From: Vulcanimicrobiota bacterium
GTDB lineage: Bacteria; Vulcanimicrobiota; Xenobia; Xenobiales; JADMJV01
NCBI GenBank assembly: GCA_017307785.1
Contig: JAFKGI010000019.1
Span: forward strand, 1 to 64,000
DNA length: 64,000 bases
Reading direction: 5' to 3'
The notes below the pieces were generated by a model. It was not told the origin of the DNA. It saw only the letters and a program-made list of their open reading frames with translations, and ran no database searches. Below, one piece after another: positions 34,730 through 43,080 of this stretch. The number at the start of each line of letters is the position of its first letter. Positions within the stretch are counted from its first letter, which is position 1. Both the position numbers and the translations under genes were made by a program.

Positions 34730-36064
34730 TTACTCGGTCTGATGTCCCTGACTCCTCTCCGAATTCTGCAGAGCTTCTTGAATGGCCTGAATGGCTTTTT
34801 GCACGCGCTGACGGCAGCTGGTCAGGTGAGCGTAGCTGATGCCCCCGGCCGCCACGCCTATCGGGGCTAAAAACCAGATGCCGACCAGTGCCGCTCCGCC
34901 CAGGGTGTAAGCTCCCATTCCCAGGCCGAAAGCTTTGCTGTTGTAGGAACCGAAAGGCAGATAATAGAGCTCGGGCACGCGCTTGAGGACGCCCTGGAGA
35001 AATTCCAACAACGGGGCTTTCACCTGCTCGAGTAACTGAGCGGCCAGTCGAGCCTTGTCGCGCACCTCGAACTGAGAGAGGTCGACTTCGTCCGCGTTCA
35101 CGGCAAAAATCAGGCGAAGGCCCACGTGGTGTTCGCGATCGGTCAGGAAATACTTGGGCTTGGCCACCTCAAGTTCGAGCTCGAAGCTGCTCACCACCGC
35201 GCCGTCCAGCACGAAATCGATCCGGTGTCCGCAGCCTCGATAGGCCTGCAGAGTCAGGGCCGCACCGACGGGGTCGCCCTCGAACTGCCAGCGCAGGAAG
35301 GTGCCCTGTTTGTAGACCGGTTTGTGCAGTTCGGCGTGGCTTTCCATCGCGCTCAAACTGGGGCGGTCGGGCAGCGCCGGAATCTGGCGAACGCCTACGC
35401 AGAGAGTGGGGAGGCGGGCGCGCGATTTCTCGTATTGCATCAGCACAGCGCCGGGAGTGTGGAACAGGCCGCGTGCCAGCGGGCTGTCATAGCCGCGTTG
35501 CAGCGGGCGACCGTCGAGCAGAATAGGAATCGGGCAAACCCAGCAACGCTCGGCCACCGCCTCGTATTCTTCGGCCGTATTGCGCACCAGATGGGAAACC
35601 GAGGTGGCCAGAGCGCGGGAAAAACTGCGGGTCCGGGGCGGGCGGGTCGCGACAAGCACGAATCCGCCTTCCGAACTGGGAGCGCTACGGGTGCTGGCCG
35701 AGTTCATTTTGACCTGAACTCCGCCACTGTGCCATTCCACCGACTCGGTCAGGGCACCGGCGCAAGAGCGGAGGGCCGTGACCAGGTGACCGCAGCTCTG
35801 ACCTCCCATGACTTGTTCCAGGAGTTCCTCAGCCGAGGGCAGTCCGTCCGCTTCGAAACGAACGCTGACCGCATTGCGGGCGAACTGGATCTGGATTCCA
35901 GGTGCCTTGAAGGCAACCGCCGCCTGGACCAGCTTGACCAACCACAGCCCGGAACCGGGCAGTTGGAACTCGGCCAGTTTGGCGCGCGCCTTGAGGGCGT
36001 CCAGCGTGAAGCTGGCCGTGTCTACATAGGTGGCTTCGGAGCGTAACTTCTGGATCTCATCCAC
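34730..36064 (-). CDS. GHKL/HSP90-like protein with degenerate ATP site
   Basis: 444 residues. The first ~200 follow the HSP90-type GHKL ATPase plan seen in the neighbour at 36499: FTLDALKARAKLAEFQLPGSG, then LWLVKLVQAAVAFKAPGIQIQF, where the N-box asparagine of active ATPases is replaced. I recall similar 'FTLD.EKAREKLxxFQL' proteins from planctomycete-like genomes, of unknown role. Near the C-terminus two hydrophobic helices (~375-410, GLGMGAYTLGGAALVGIWFLAPIGVAAGG) suggest membrane attachment, followed by a coiled tail. The giant protein at 43081-47190 shares the N-terminal pattern. Confidence 0.6.
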   Translation of the reverse strand: MDEIQKLRSEATYVDTASFTLDALKARAKLAEFQLPGSGLWLVKLVQAAVAFKAPGIQIQFARNAVSVRFEADGLPSAEELLEQVMGGQSCGHLVTALRSCAGALTESVEWHSGGVQVKMNSASTRSAPSSEGGFVLVATRPPRTRSFSRALATSVSHLVRNTAEEYEAVAERCWVCPIPILLDGRPLQRGYDSPLARGLFHTPGAVLMQYEKSRARLPTLCVGVRQIPALPDRPSLSAMESHAELHKPVYKQGTFLRWQFEGDPVGAALTLQAYRGCGHRIDFVLDGAVVSSFELELEVAKPKYFLTDREHHVGLRLIFAVNADEVDLSQFEVRDKARLAAQLLEQVKAPLLEFLQGVLKRVPELYYLPFGSYNSKAFGLGMGAYTLGGAALVGIWFLAPIGVAAGGISYAHLTSCRQRVQKAIQAIQEALQNSERSQGHQTE

Positions 36065-36117
36065 AAGTGAAACTTTGGGACGGCGGGTGATAGGACCTGT
36101 CGGGCGAAGTGGTGGCG

Positions 36118-36489
36118 ATGCAATATGATGTCGATTCCCCCGAGGGCTACCTGGCCGTATTGGAAAACGACTGGCGGCGCACCCGCCTGCTGGAGATACG
36201 GGAATTGTTGCTGGGGCACGGACTCCAGGAGTGCATTCGCTACAAAATGCTGGGCTACCGCTTCGGGGATGAAATCATCTTTCAACTGAATGCTCAGAAG
36301 AACTACGTAAGTCTCTACGTGGGCGAAATCGCCAAAGTCGATCCGCAGGGAACGGTCCTGAAAGTGGCCAGCCACGGCAAGGGCTGCATCCGTTTGAGCA
36401 AATCGACCCTCCTCAAGGACTCCGGCGTCCCCGAATTCATCGTGCTGGCCATTGACCTGGCCCGCCAGGGTGTCTATTTCGGCTGTTAG
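36118..36489 (+). CDS. DUF1801 protein
   Basis: 123 residues matching DUF1801 (YdhG-like, frataxin-like fold): YLAVLENDWRRTRLLEIRELLLGHGLQECIRYKMLGYRFGDEIIFQLNAQKNYVSLYVG, then GKGCIRLSKSTLL. Some members are proposed to chaperone iron. Start ATG 36118; GTG 36109 or 36112 are possible. Single gene between convergent and divergent GHKL genes. Confidence 0.8.
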   Translation: MQYDVDSPEGYLAVLENDWRRTRLLEIRELLLGHGLQECIRYKMLGYRFGDEIIFQLNAQKNYVSLYVGEIAKVDPQGTVLKVASHGKGCIRLSKSTLLKDSGVPEFIVLAIDLARQGVYFGC

Positions 36490-36498
36490 GCCAGGGGC

Positions 36499-37896
36499 TT
36501 ACCTCAAATCCTCCCGAAGAGCGAACTGAAGGCGTGAGGCTTCGTCGGGGAAGAGCCGGGGGAAAGCGCTCCAGAGCGCCTGGCAGAGGGCCTGGTCTCC
36601 CCATTCCTGGTCCAAATCCCAGAGGTCTTTCCAGAGCGCGTGACGGGCGTTGACGAGCAACTGGCGCGGTTGAGCCGGATCGGGTTGGAAGGCCAGCGGA
36701 ATGGGCTCGTAAATCTGGTGGCAGGGTAGCAGCGGAAGGTGGCCGGGCAACACGGCCAATCGGATACTCTGGTAGTGATCACCAAGACCCGAAAGAACGC
36801 GCTGGAGACGTTGCAACCAGGCCTGCTGGCCAGGGCTGGCTTTGCGCACCTCGGCCAGCACGTAGGCTTCGTGCACGTCGAGCAAGGTTGCCCCAAGTAG
36901 CTGCTGGAGGCCGGCTCTTTTTTCCACCACGATTTTGCCTTGCTCCCGCAGGCGCTGCGCGAGCGGATCGAGCCTTTCGGTGACCAGCACCAAATGCTGG
37001 TCCTGCAACTGGCTTAGACTGTAGGGCGCTAGCAGAGGCAGCTCTCGCTGCTCCTGGCTGAGCCTTCCCAGGTGAGGGGCCAGAGCCCTCAGGTTACCGC
37101 GTTCCAACAAGCGGGGAATCAGCAGCTGGTCGATGGCCTCCTCCACGACCTTGCTGGCCTTTTGGAAGTTCTCGTTGCGCACCACCCGATCTCGGGTGAG
37201 CGTGTGAGTCAGATAGCGCGAATTGATTTTCACGTCCAGGTCCGGCCAGAGTTCTTCGACCTCTTCGCTCAGGGTGAGGCCGCGGTTGTAGAGCCCGAGA
37301 AAACCGCGGCCCGGCTGCAGGCTGACGCGGGTGCCCTGAACTTGCAGCGAAACCTGCAGGTCGAAAGGCTGGTTGATTTCCCGGCCGTTCCAGCGAATGT
37401 GGGCTTCGGCGTGGCGACACCAGTGCTGCAGAGCCTGACGGCAGTTCTCCTCAAACTCTCGGGGGCTGTCCTGATGCTTGACCCAGCGAATGCGGGTGCC
37501 CTCCACGGGGTCGGTCAGACGAGCTTTGCTGAAGGTGCGATCAGGCGTAAAATGCACACGCCAAAACTGCCCGTTGCGACCGGTATCGACCACTACATGG
37601 TCGGGCTTGAGGGCGAAGAGCGAGAGGAAGCCGATCCCGAACTGGCCGATTTTGGTCAGGTCGTCTTCCTTGGACGAAGCGAAAATGCGGGTCAAGCGCT
37701 GGTCGATCAATTGCTCGTCCATTCCCTCGCCGGTGTCCTGACAGGTAAGCACGGTGGTGCCCTGGGCGTGCTCCAATTCAAATTCCACTTCCGGGGAGCC
37801 CGCATCCAGACTGTTTTGCACCATTTCGCGGAGAAAGGCGTAGGGGTCGCTGAACTGGTCGACCAGACGGTCGATAAGCTCTTTCAGCGGCGTCAT
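36499..37896 (-). CDS. HSP90-like GHKL ATPase
   Basis: 465 residues. Complete GHKL ATP site: FLREMVQNSLDAGSPEVEFEL (N-box, Asn/Asp kept), CQDTGEGMDEQLI (G1 DxGxG), and IGQFGIGFLSLFALKP (lid/G2, as HSP90 and MutL). The middle region (GFLGLYNRGLTLSEEVEELWPDLDVKINSRYLTHTLTRDRVV) matches the HSP90 middle domain with its NRG and R loop. The C-terminal HSP90 dimerisation domain is not evident; the protein is shorter than HtpG (~620). The start ATG 37896 overlaps the lipoprotein stop as ATGA. A client-specific chaperone-like ATPase is likely. Confidence 0.85.
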   Translation of the reverse strand: MTPLKELIDRLVDQFSDPYAFLREMVQNSLDAGSPEVEFELEHAQGTTVLTCQDTGEGMDEQLIDQRLTRIFASSKEDDLTKIGQFGIGFLSLFALKPDHVVVDTGRNGQFWRVHFTPDRTFSKARLTDPVEGTRIRWVKHQDSPREFEENCRQALQHWCRHAEAHIRWNGREINQPFDLQVSLQVQGTRVSLQPGRGFLGLYNRGLTLSEEVEELWPDLDVKINSRYLTHTLTRDRVVRNENFQKASKVVEEAIDQLLIPRLLERGNLRALAPHLGRLSQEQRELPLLAPYSLSQLQDQHLVLVTERLDPLAQRLREQGKIVVEKRAGLQQLLGATLLDVHEAYVLAEVRKASPGQQAWLQRLQRVLSGLGDHYQSIRLAVLPGHLPLLPCHQIYEPIPLAFQPDPAQPRQLLVNARHALWKDLWDLDQEWGDQALCQALWSAFPRLFPDEASRLQFALREDLR

Positions 37897-38462
37897 CGGC
37901 GCGAAAAGCGAAAACTGTTGAGGACGGATTGCGCCCGCGCTTCGTCCCAAAAGCTCTGTTGGGAAGCATAGAGACAGTAGTAAAGGCGGCGATTTCCCCA
38001 CATGTAGACGCCACGACCCTGGATCTTTTTGCCGGGCACGCTGAAATCGACCTGACGGCTACGATTTCCGAGCTTGTTGAGGTCTTTCTGCTCCCCGACT
38101 TCCCCATCGAAGGCCTTGATTTGGGCCTGACAGAAGGTCTGCACCATCTCATCATCGCTAAGAGCCCGTCCCAGACCCTGGTTGGTGCGTAGATCGGCGT
38201 TCTCGCTGTTGCCGGCGTTGTAGGTGGAAGCGGCGGAAGCGCGCATGAGAGGAAGGTCGGCCACGCCCACGATGCCCCCCTCGTCGCCGGAGTCCCAGAG
38301 TTCACCGTTCAATTTGGCTTTGTCCAGGGTGAGGATCTGGCTCTTAAAGCGGGCGCCCTGGGGCACACGCAGGCTGTATCCCTTGTTACTGTGGGACACC
38401 AGCGAGTTTCGCGAAGGCGCGGCGCAACCGACCAGCAAGACCGCGAGCAGAGCCAGGCGCAT
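37893..38462 (-). CDS. Lipoprotein of unknown function
   Basis: 189 residues with a lipoprotein signal (MRLALLAVLLVGC, lipobox LVGC). The mature part (~175 residues) includes YSLRVPQGARFKSQILTL and a C-terminal block GRGVYMWGNRRLYYCLYASQQSFWDEARAQSVLNSFRF, the shape of PsbP/DUF1795-like 'fitting' domains that often accompany envelope proteins. Coupled by TGATG to the ankyrin protein upstream and ATGA to the HSP90-like gene downstream. Confidence 0.7.
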   Translation of the reverse strand: MRLALLAVLLVGCAAPSRNSLVSHSNKGYSLRVPQGARFKSQILTLDKAKLNGELWDSGDEGGIVGVADLPLMRASAASTYNAGNSENADLRTNQGLGRALSDDEMVQTFCQAQIKAFDGEVGEQKDLNKLGNRSRQVDFSVPGKKIQGRGVYMWGNRRLYYCLYASQQSFWDEARAQSVLNSFRFSRR

Positions 38463-39460
38463 CAACGCTGGTCGGGAGCGGCCACCCAGAAGCCGGGGGC
38501 GTTAACCGGGGGTTCCGGCGGAAAGGAGGCACTTTCGGGTCCCAGGTAGAGGCCCTTGAGGTCCGCCACCTTGAGGTAGGCCCAGCCGGGCGAATTGCCG
38601 GAAACCTGCAGTGCCAGGCAGCGTTCTTCGCGCTCGGTCCAGCCGATGGTCATGATGCGATAGATGCCCCACTGGGCCTGATATTCGGCTTCCACGGTGA
38701 GGCCGGCGCGACGAGCCGCGCGCAGCAGCTGGTAATTGGGTGTTCCCAGTTCGGGAATGGCGCGTGCCAGGATCAGGATCAGTTCTTGATTTTTCTCTTT
38801 GACGGCCCAGTCCATCGGGGTATTGCCGTGGGAGTCGGTCTGATGAGCTTTGGCTCCGTGGCGAATCAGCAGGCGGGCGATATCGGGCGAGCCGGCGATG
38901 TGCAGGGGAGCTTCGCCGAGGTGGCCGGCCGCGTTGGGGTCAGCGCCGCTTTCCAGCAGCAGCTCGGCCACCGGCTGACAGTGAAAGGCGACCGCACGGT
39001 GAAGCGGGGTCCAGCGATTGGGCAGTTCGATGGCGTGGACCAGTTGGGGATTGGTTTGCAGCAGCTGAGTGGCCTGGTCCGGGTCGTGGTCGGAGGCGGC
39101 GTAAAGAAGAGCCACTGGCGGAAAGTGGCTGACGGCATCGCGGATGCGCTCGGGGACGTTGCCTTCGTGGGGCACGTGGATCAGGTCGGAGACATGCTCC
39201 AGACCGTCAGGGTGAGTCAGCACCAGAGCGATCATGGCCCCGTCCATGCCCGGGGAAGTCAGCGTGCTGCTGCGGATGTCCTCGAGCAACTGCCGGGAAG
39301 GCCAGTCGGCAACCACCCCGTCGAAGGAATCCTGAGTGAAGGTGCGGCGGGCTTCGGCTTCGTCGGGGACGACCACGTTCTCGTGATCGTCGCTGAACTG
39401 AAAGTCGCGAGAAATGCGCTCCCGGAATTCCGGGTCCCCATCGACGATCAGCCATCTCAT
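38462..39460 (-). CDS. Receiver-like domain plus ankyrin repeats
   Basis: 332 residues. Residues ~1-105 resemble a response-regulator receiver (RWLIVDGDPEFRERISRDF, FDGVVADWPSRQ with the phosphoacceptor-like Asp, IALVLTHPDG), though the Lys/Thr positions are unclear. Residues ~115-225 are three to four ankyrin repeats (WTPLHRAVAFHCQPVAELLLESGADPNAAG, GNTPMDWAVKEKNQELILIL). A C-terminal ~100-residue domain is unrecognised. GAAGG precedes ATG 39460. First gene of an operon with a lipoprotein and an HSP90-like ATPase. Receiver-ankyrin fusions are rare. Confidence 0.75.
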   Translation of the reverse strand: MRWLIVDGDPEFRERISRDFQFSDDHENVVVPDEAEARRTFTQDSFDGVVADWPSRQLLEDIRSSTLTSPGMDGAMIALVLTHPDGLEHVSDLIHVPHEGNVPERIRDAVSHFPPVALLYAASDHDPDQATQLLQTNPQLVHAIELPNRWTPLHRAVAFHCQPVAELLLESGADPNAAGHLGEAPLHIAGSPDIARLLIRHGAKAHQTDSHGNTPMDWAVKEKNQELILILARAIPELGTPNYQLLRAARRAGLTVEAEYQAQWGIYRIMTIGWTEREERCLALQVSGNSPGWAYLKVADLKGLYLGPESASFPPEPPVNAPGFWVAAPDQR

Positions 39461-39514
39461 GGAATGGACCTTCTGGCTACGGGTGGCGGGGGCCTTTCGA
39501 GGCTTTGGTCTCTC

Positions 39515-39838
39515 TCAAGGGGATGTTTCCATGTCCAACTCGTCCGGGGGTGGGATCATCCGTACCCACTCTTCCGCGTCCTGGAGCGCCGCATGAAGAT
39601 CAGCGAGAGGCATTCGCCAGTGTTGGTCGGTTTGGAAGAATAGGATTTGCTTCTCGCCCGTTTGTTCGTCTACCACGATGTGAAAGAGCTCCTCGCTTCC
39701 GGCCCACACCTCCATGGCCGTGCCGTTGTAGGGAACGTCTCCGCTGGTGAACTCATGAAACGGCTTGCGCAGGAGTCGCGTTTTCGCAATGAATTCGGAA
39801 TAGCTAAGCATTCCGTCGCATTCGGCTTTTCTACACAT
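39515..39838 (-). CDS. Unknown small protein
   Basis: 107 residues, soluble, acidic, unrecognised. Body: YSEFIAKTRLLRKPFHEFTSGD, AMEVWAGSEELFHIVVDEQTGEKQILFF and WRMPLADLHAALQDAEEWV. GGAGG lies 3 bases before ATG 39838, a short spacing; ATG 39811 is an alternative start. Divergent from the secreted protein at 39892. Confidence 0.55.
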   Translation of the reverse strand: MCRKAECDGMLSYSEFIAKTRLLRKPFHEFTSGDVPYNGTAMEVWAGSEELFHIVVDEQTGEKQILFFQTDQHWRMPLADLHAALQDAEEWVRMIPPPDELDMETSP

Positions 39839-39891
39839 CGGCCTCCAATTCTTTAACAGGCTGAGGCCGAGGTTCTATCGAAAGATAGGAA

Positions 39892-41271
39892 ATGCGCTGG
39901 ATATGGGGTCTCTTACTGGTAGGGCAGGCGCAGGCGAAGCCTCTCTATCATCAGGAATTGTATGGCAAGATATCGATGGATATTAGCCTGGTCAAGGTGA
40001 GTCAGCGCTCCCTTCCGGCTTGGTGCTATCGCACTCATGGAATGAAGCCGGAAGAAGTGAGCGTTACTGTGTTGCGCCGACCTGCCGATCACGATGGAGA
40101 CTATCCGAACGAGCCGATACAGCTTCTGCGCTCATTCGCCCGGGCCGGCAAAGTCGAATACGGGGTGGCGGATTTTGGCGGAAAGAGTTTTCTGAGTCCC
40201 CATTTCAAAGGTTTCCTATTGGTAGACGGTGACGAAGATAAAGTCGTCGTTCCCGTCTACAAGATTGAAATGGACGTTGCCGATGCGGCGGGACCATCCC
40301 GGGTCACGGGACAACTTGCCAACCAGGTCCGTTGGTATCCCTATCCCTTCTGGTGCGACCGCGATCGTAAACCGGTCTATTCAGACAAAGACCTCGAAAA
40401 AATGAAGTCGGACGCAGTGCTGCGGAGCGCGGGAATCAATTCTGAGGCCACCGCGATGTTGGCCGACGGCGCACTCCAACTACGATTGCCTACCGGCACC
40501 GGCAAAGAGTTGTCCGCCAAATTGTTGGCCGCGCACTCTCGAGGAACAGCGTTGCGCGTGGCTCTTAGGGTCGATCCTCGAGCAGACTGCTTCCTAATCT
40601 GGACCTCCGATTCTTCACGCCAGGCAGTCTCCTTGCCAGGCAGTCTGGGTAAACGAATGTCCGTGCAGTGGCTATGCTTCGTGCCGGACCAGGCAAAGAA
40701 TGAATGCAGGCAAATGGACGACGGAGTCGCTTTCCTGTTGACTCGCAAAGACTACCTGAGGTTCGCCGAAGGAGTCAAAACCAAGCGCTTCGTGCTGCCG
40801 ATACCCGGCTCGGAGCCGCCTCGCCTGGTGGCCGAAGAGGCGCCTCGAAGTTTTCACGACCCCGTCAGCGGAGCGACCCTTCGCACAACCGGCAGTTGGT
40901 TCTCGGTGGGGTCGAGCAAGCCCACCTCCAAGGAAGTGGTGCGAATGACGGAAGTCGTCTTGCTGACGGCTGAGCACAAGATTGGCAAAAACGTTGGCGT
41001 GAAGCCGCTGGCGGCCTACATTCAGGCGATAGAAAAACTTTGTCAGCAGCATCTCATCGGACTACGCTGGAGCCATAAAATCGAAATCGCGTTAAATTGC
41101 CGCTTGCGGGCCGGAAAGGAACCAGAATTTCGCTGGGCGGTCAAGAAGCCGGAGCCCCCCAAACTACACGAGATAACCAAAGGCCTGAAAGCTGCGCTGC
41201 TGGCCCTGAAGGCACCAGGAGTTGGTGACGAGGTACACTTCCAGATGCGCCTGGAAGTCAAGGCGAAATAG
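39892..41271 (+). CDS. Secreted protein of unknown function
   Basis: 459 residues with a short signal peptide (MRWIWGLLLVGQAQA). Mature region is mixed and Lys/Arg-rich with few cysteines; no family recognised. Features: HDGDYPNEPIQLLRSFARAGKVEYGVADFGG, a WYPYPFWCDRDRKPVYSDKDLEKM segment and a C-terminal basic helix. AGGA is close to ATG 39892. GC content seems a little lower than its neighbours, which may hint at recent acquisition. It is followed by a 64-bp gap and the calpain-like gene. Confidence 0.6.
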   Translation: MRWIWGLLLVGQAQAKPLYHQELYGKISMDISLVKVSQRSLPAWCYRTHGMKPEEVSVTVLRRPADHDGDYPNEPIQLLRSFARAGKVEYGVADFGGKSFLSPHFKGFLLVDGDEDKVVVPVYKIEMDVADAAGPSRVTGQLANQVRWYPYPFWCDRDRKPVYSDKDLEKMKSDAVLRSAGINSEATAMLADGALQLRLPTGTGKELSAKLLAAHSRGTALRVALRVDPRADCFLIWTSDSSRQAVSLPGSLGKRMSVQWLCFVPDQAKNECRQMDDGVAFLLTRKDYLRFAEGVKTKRFVLPIPGSEPPRLVAEEAPRSFHDPVSGATLRTTGSWFSVGSSKPTSKEVVRMTEVVLLTAEHKIGKNVGVKPLAAYIQAIEKLCQQHLIGLRWSHKIEIALNCRLRAGKEPEFRWAVKKPEPPKLHEITKGLKAALLALKAPGVGDEVHFQMRLEVKAK

Positions 41272-41323
41272 GGTTGGTTCCAGGTGGTTACAGCGTTGCA
41301 ACAACAGACCAGTGACCGTGGGA

Positions 41324-41329
41324 TAGATT
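41324..41329 (+). promoter_or_regulatory. Leaderless-type -10 (TAGATT)
   Basis: TAGATT is at -12 to -7 from GTG 41336 and no SD is present. Confidence 0.5.
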
Positions 41330-41335
41330 GGGCTG

Positions 41336-42679
41336 GTGAAACTCGAGGTGCGGGACGCTTTTGCCAACTACCAGCTGAACAATTCGGAGCTGGTGCGGTT
41401 GGCGCGTGCCCCGGAGCGGTTCGAGGAGTTTTGCAAGACCGAGACCCGCGATGAGTATACGCCGGCGCAGCTGGACCAGGCTTTAGACAGTCTGGGTTTG
41501 ATGGCGGAGAAGGCGCGCTTGGAGGGGCTGCAGGAGCCCTGGGGTGAGCGGGACTGCGGCGTCTATCGGCGTTTGGGAGCTCTATCCGAGGGGGCCGCGG
41601 GAGCGCCGGGCAATCCGCCGCCGAGTCTGGCTCGCGCGGGGCTAGCCTTGTTCGATCGTCTGGATACCGACAAGGATGGGCGCCTGGGAGCTTCTGAGCT
41701 GGAAGAGGCGATGACCTCGGACCAGTTTCACGGGCGCGAAGCGGCGGCGCTGGTGATGCTGCATTGTGAACAGCCGCTGCTCAAAGGGGCAGTGCGCGAC
41801 GGTTTTGGAATTTCCCGGGCCGACCTGGAGCATCTTCGGGACCACGGCATCGAGGGAGACGACGGGCGACTGGACGTCGGTCTGGGCGGTCGCGAAGCGG
41901 TGGCCGCCAGCCTGCCGGCTCGGCTTCCTCTAATGGAAGAATCGTTCGACCCGTCCACGGTGCGCCAGGCCAAGTCGGGCACTTGCGCCAGTCTGGCCAC
42001 GCTCTTGGGTCAAACGCCGGAGCAAGTGCGCGCCATGTTCGCCGACAACGGCGATGGCACGGTGACGGTTACACTGGGCGACGGCTCCCGCCAGGTGATG
42101 AAAGACGTGACCGAGGCGGAGCGCATCTACCAGGCCAGCGCGGGTCAAGGTGAGCGCTGGCCGGCCTTGCTGGAACTGGCCATCGGGCAGCGCTTGAAGC
42201 AGCTGGGTTCGGACCACAAGTTCGATGACCGCTCCCCGCGTTCTTATATCGCGCTGGGGCAACCCTACGAGCACACCTTCCGTATGGTGGCGGGCAGTCC
42301 GTGTCGCCGCATCCAGCTGACGGAACGCAGCCCGCAGAGAGCCCGCGAAGAGCTACGCGAGGCCCTGACGGAAGGAACGGTGGTAGCCGGCAGCCGGGTG
42401 GGCGTGAAGAACGGCGTGGTGGGCAACCACGCCTATCGGGTCACTGGTTATGACGCGGAGCGGGACACGGTCAGCCTGCGCAATCCGTGGCGCAAGACCG
42501 AATGGGGTCAGGACGGCAAAGACGACGGCTGCTTCGAGATGCCCTTTTTACAGTTTTACGCCAGCTACTCCACGGTGGCGGTGGCCCGCCACGAAAGTCT
42601 GTTAAGCCGGGGCATGTTCCTGGCCGGCCAGGCCGTCAACCGCATGATCGGCCAAGTGGGAACCTGGCTCTGGGGCTGA
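41336..42679 (+). CDS. Calpain-like (C2) cysteine protease with an EF-hand
   Basis: 447 residues. An EF-hand loop lies at 110-121 (D110-T-D112-K-D114-G...E121). The C-terminal half holds the calpain catalytic core: QAKSGTCASLATLL with Cys217, GNHAYRVTGYD with His365, and LRNPWRKTEWGQDG with Asn383, the Cys-His-Asn triad in the classic spacing and context (LRNPW is near-invariant in calpains). Eukaryotic calpains are calcium-activated intracellular proteases; bacterial relatives are scattered. No signal peptide is seen, so it is cytoplasmic or exported by another route. GTG start is in leaderless context. The EF-hand precedes the protease, the reverse of eukaryotic order. Confidence 0.85.
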   Translation: MKLEVRDAFANYQLNNSELVRLARAPERFEEFCKTETRDEYTPAQLDQALDSLGLMAEKARLEGLQEPWGERDCGVYRRLGALSEGAAGAPGNPPPSLARAGLALFDRLDTDKDGRLGASELEEAMTSDQFHGREAAALVMLHCEQPLLKGAVRDGFGISRADLEHLRDHGIEGDDGRLDVGLGGREAVAASLPARLPLMEESFDPSTVRQAKSGTCASLATLLGQTPEQVRAMFADNGDGTVTVTLGDGSRQVMKDVTEAERIYQASAGQGERWPALLELAIGQRLKQLGSDHKFDDRSPRSYIALGQPYEHTFRMVAGSPCRRIQLTERSPQRAREELREALTEGTVVAGSRVGVKNGVVGNHAYRVTGYDAERDTVSLRNPWRKTEWGQDGKDDGCFEMPFLQFYASYSTVAVARHESLLSRGMFLAGQAVNRMIGQVGTWLWG

Positions 42680-42705
42680 ATGACCGAGTGTCAGAGCGGC
42701 GGAGG

Positions 42706-43038
42706 CTAGAATCCCGTCTTTGTAAAACCGATGCCTTCGGGGTCCTCGGGCGGGTCGCTCTCCCAGAAGACGAAGACGGCGAAGGCCGAGCTGCTCAGAG
42801 GAATGGCCCAGAAAAAACCGCAAACCAAAATCAGACGAAAAAGGTTGTCATCCTCAGAATAGGCAGCTTGAACGGTGTAGCCGACGGCCGCGATATAGAG
42901 CAGGCAGGCACAGCCAAAGGCTTCTTTCAGGCGGTGTCTCTTGCGCGGCAGATCCCGAACCAGCCAAGCAGGCAGAGCCGTGAGGCCAAACGGCAAGGCC
43001 AACACGACAACTAAGATCAGCAGCCAGAGATACCACAT
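42706..43038 (-). CDS. Small membrane protein
   Basis: 110 residues, with helices at ~1-25, 40-58 and 68-92 (LILVCGFFWAIPLSSSAFAVFVF) and a polar tail. Unrecognised. It ends 27 bp from the convergent protease gene and starts 42 bp after the giant GHKL-like gene on the same strand, so it may be the operon's second gene. Confidence 0.55.
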   Translation of the reverse strand: MWYLWLLILVVVLALPFGLTALPAWLVRDLPRKRHRLKEAFGCACLLYIAAVGYTVQAAYSEDDNLFRLILVCGFFWAIPLSSSAFAVFVFWESDPPEDPEGIGFTKTGF

Positions 43039-43080
43039 CGTAGAAAAGTTCGGGACGAGATCCTGGCTCCCTGGCGGAGT

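Noticed and set aside
37072..37971. A 299-codon plus-strand frame opposite the HSP90-like gene
   Set aside because: No motifs; the minus strand has clear GHKL signatures.
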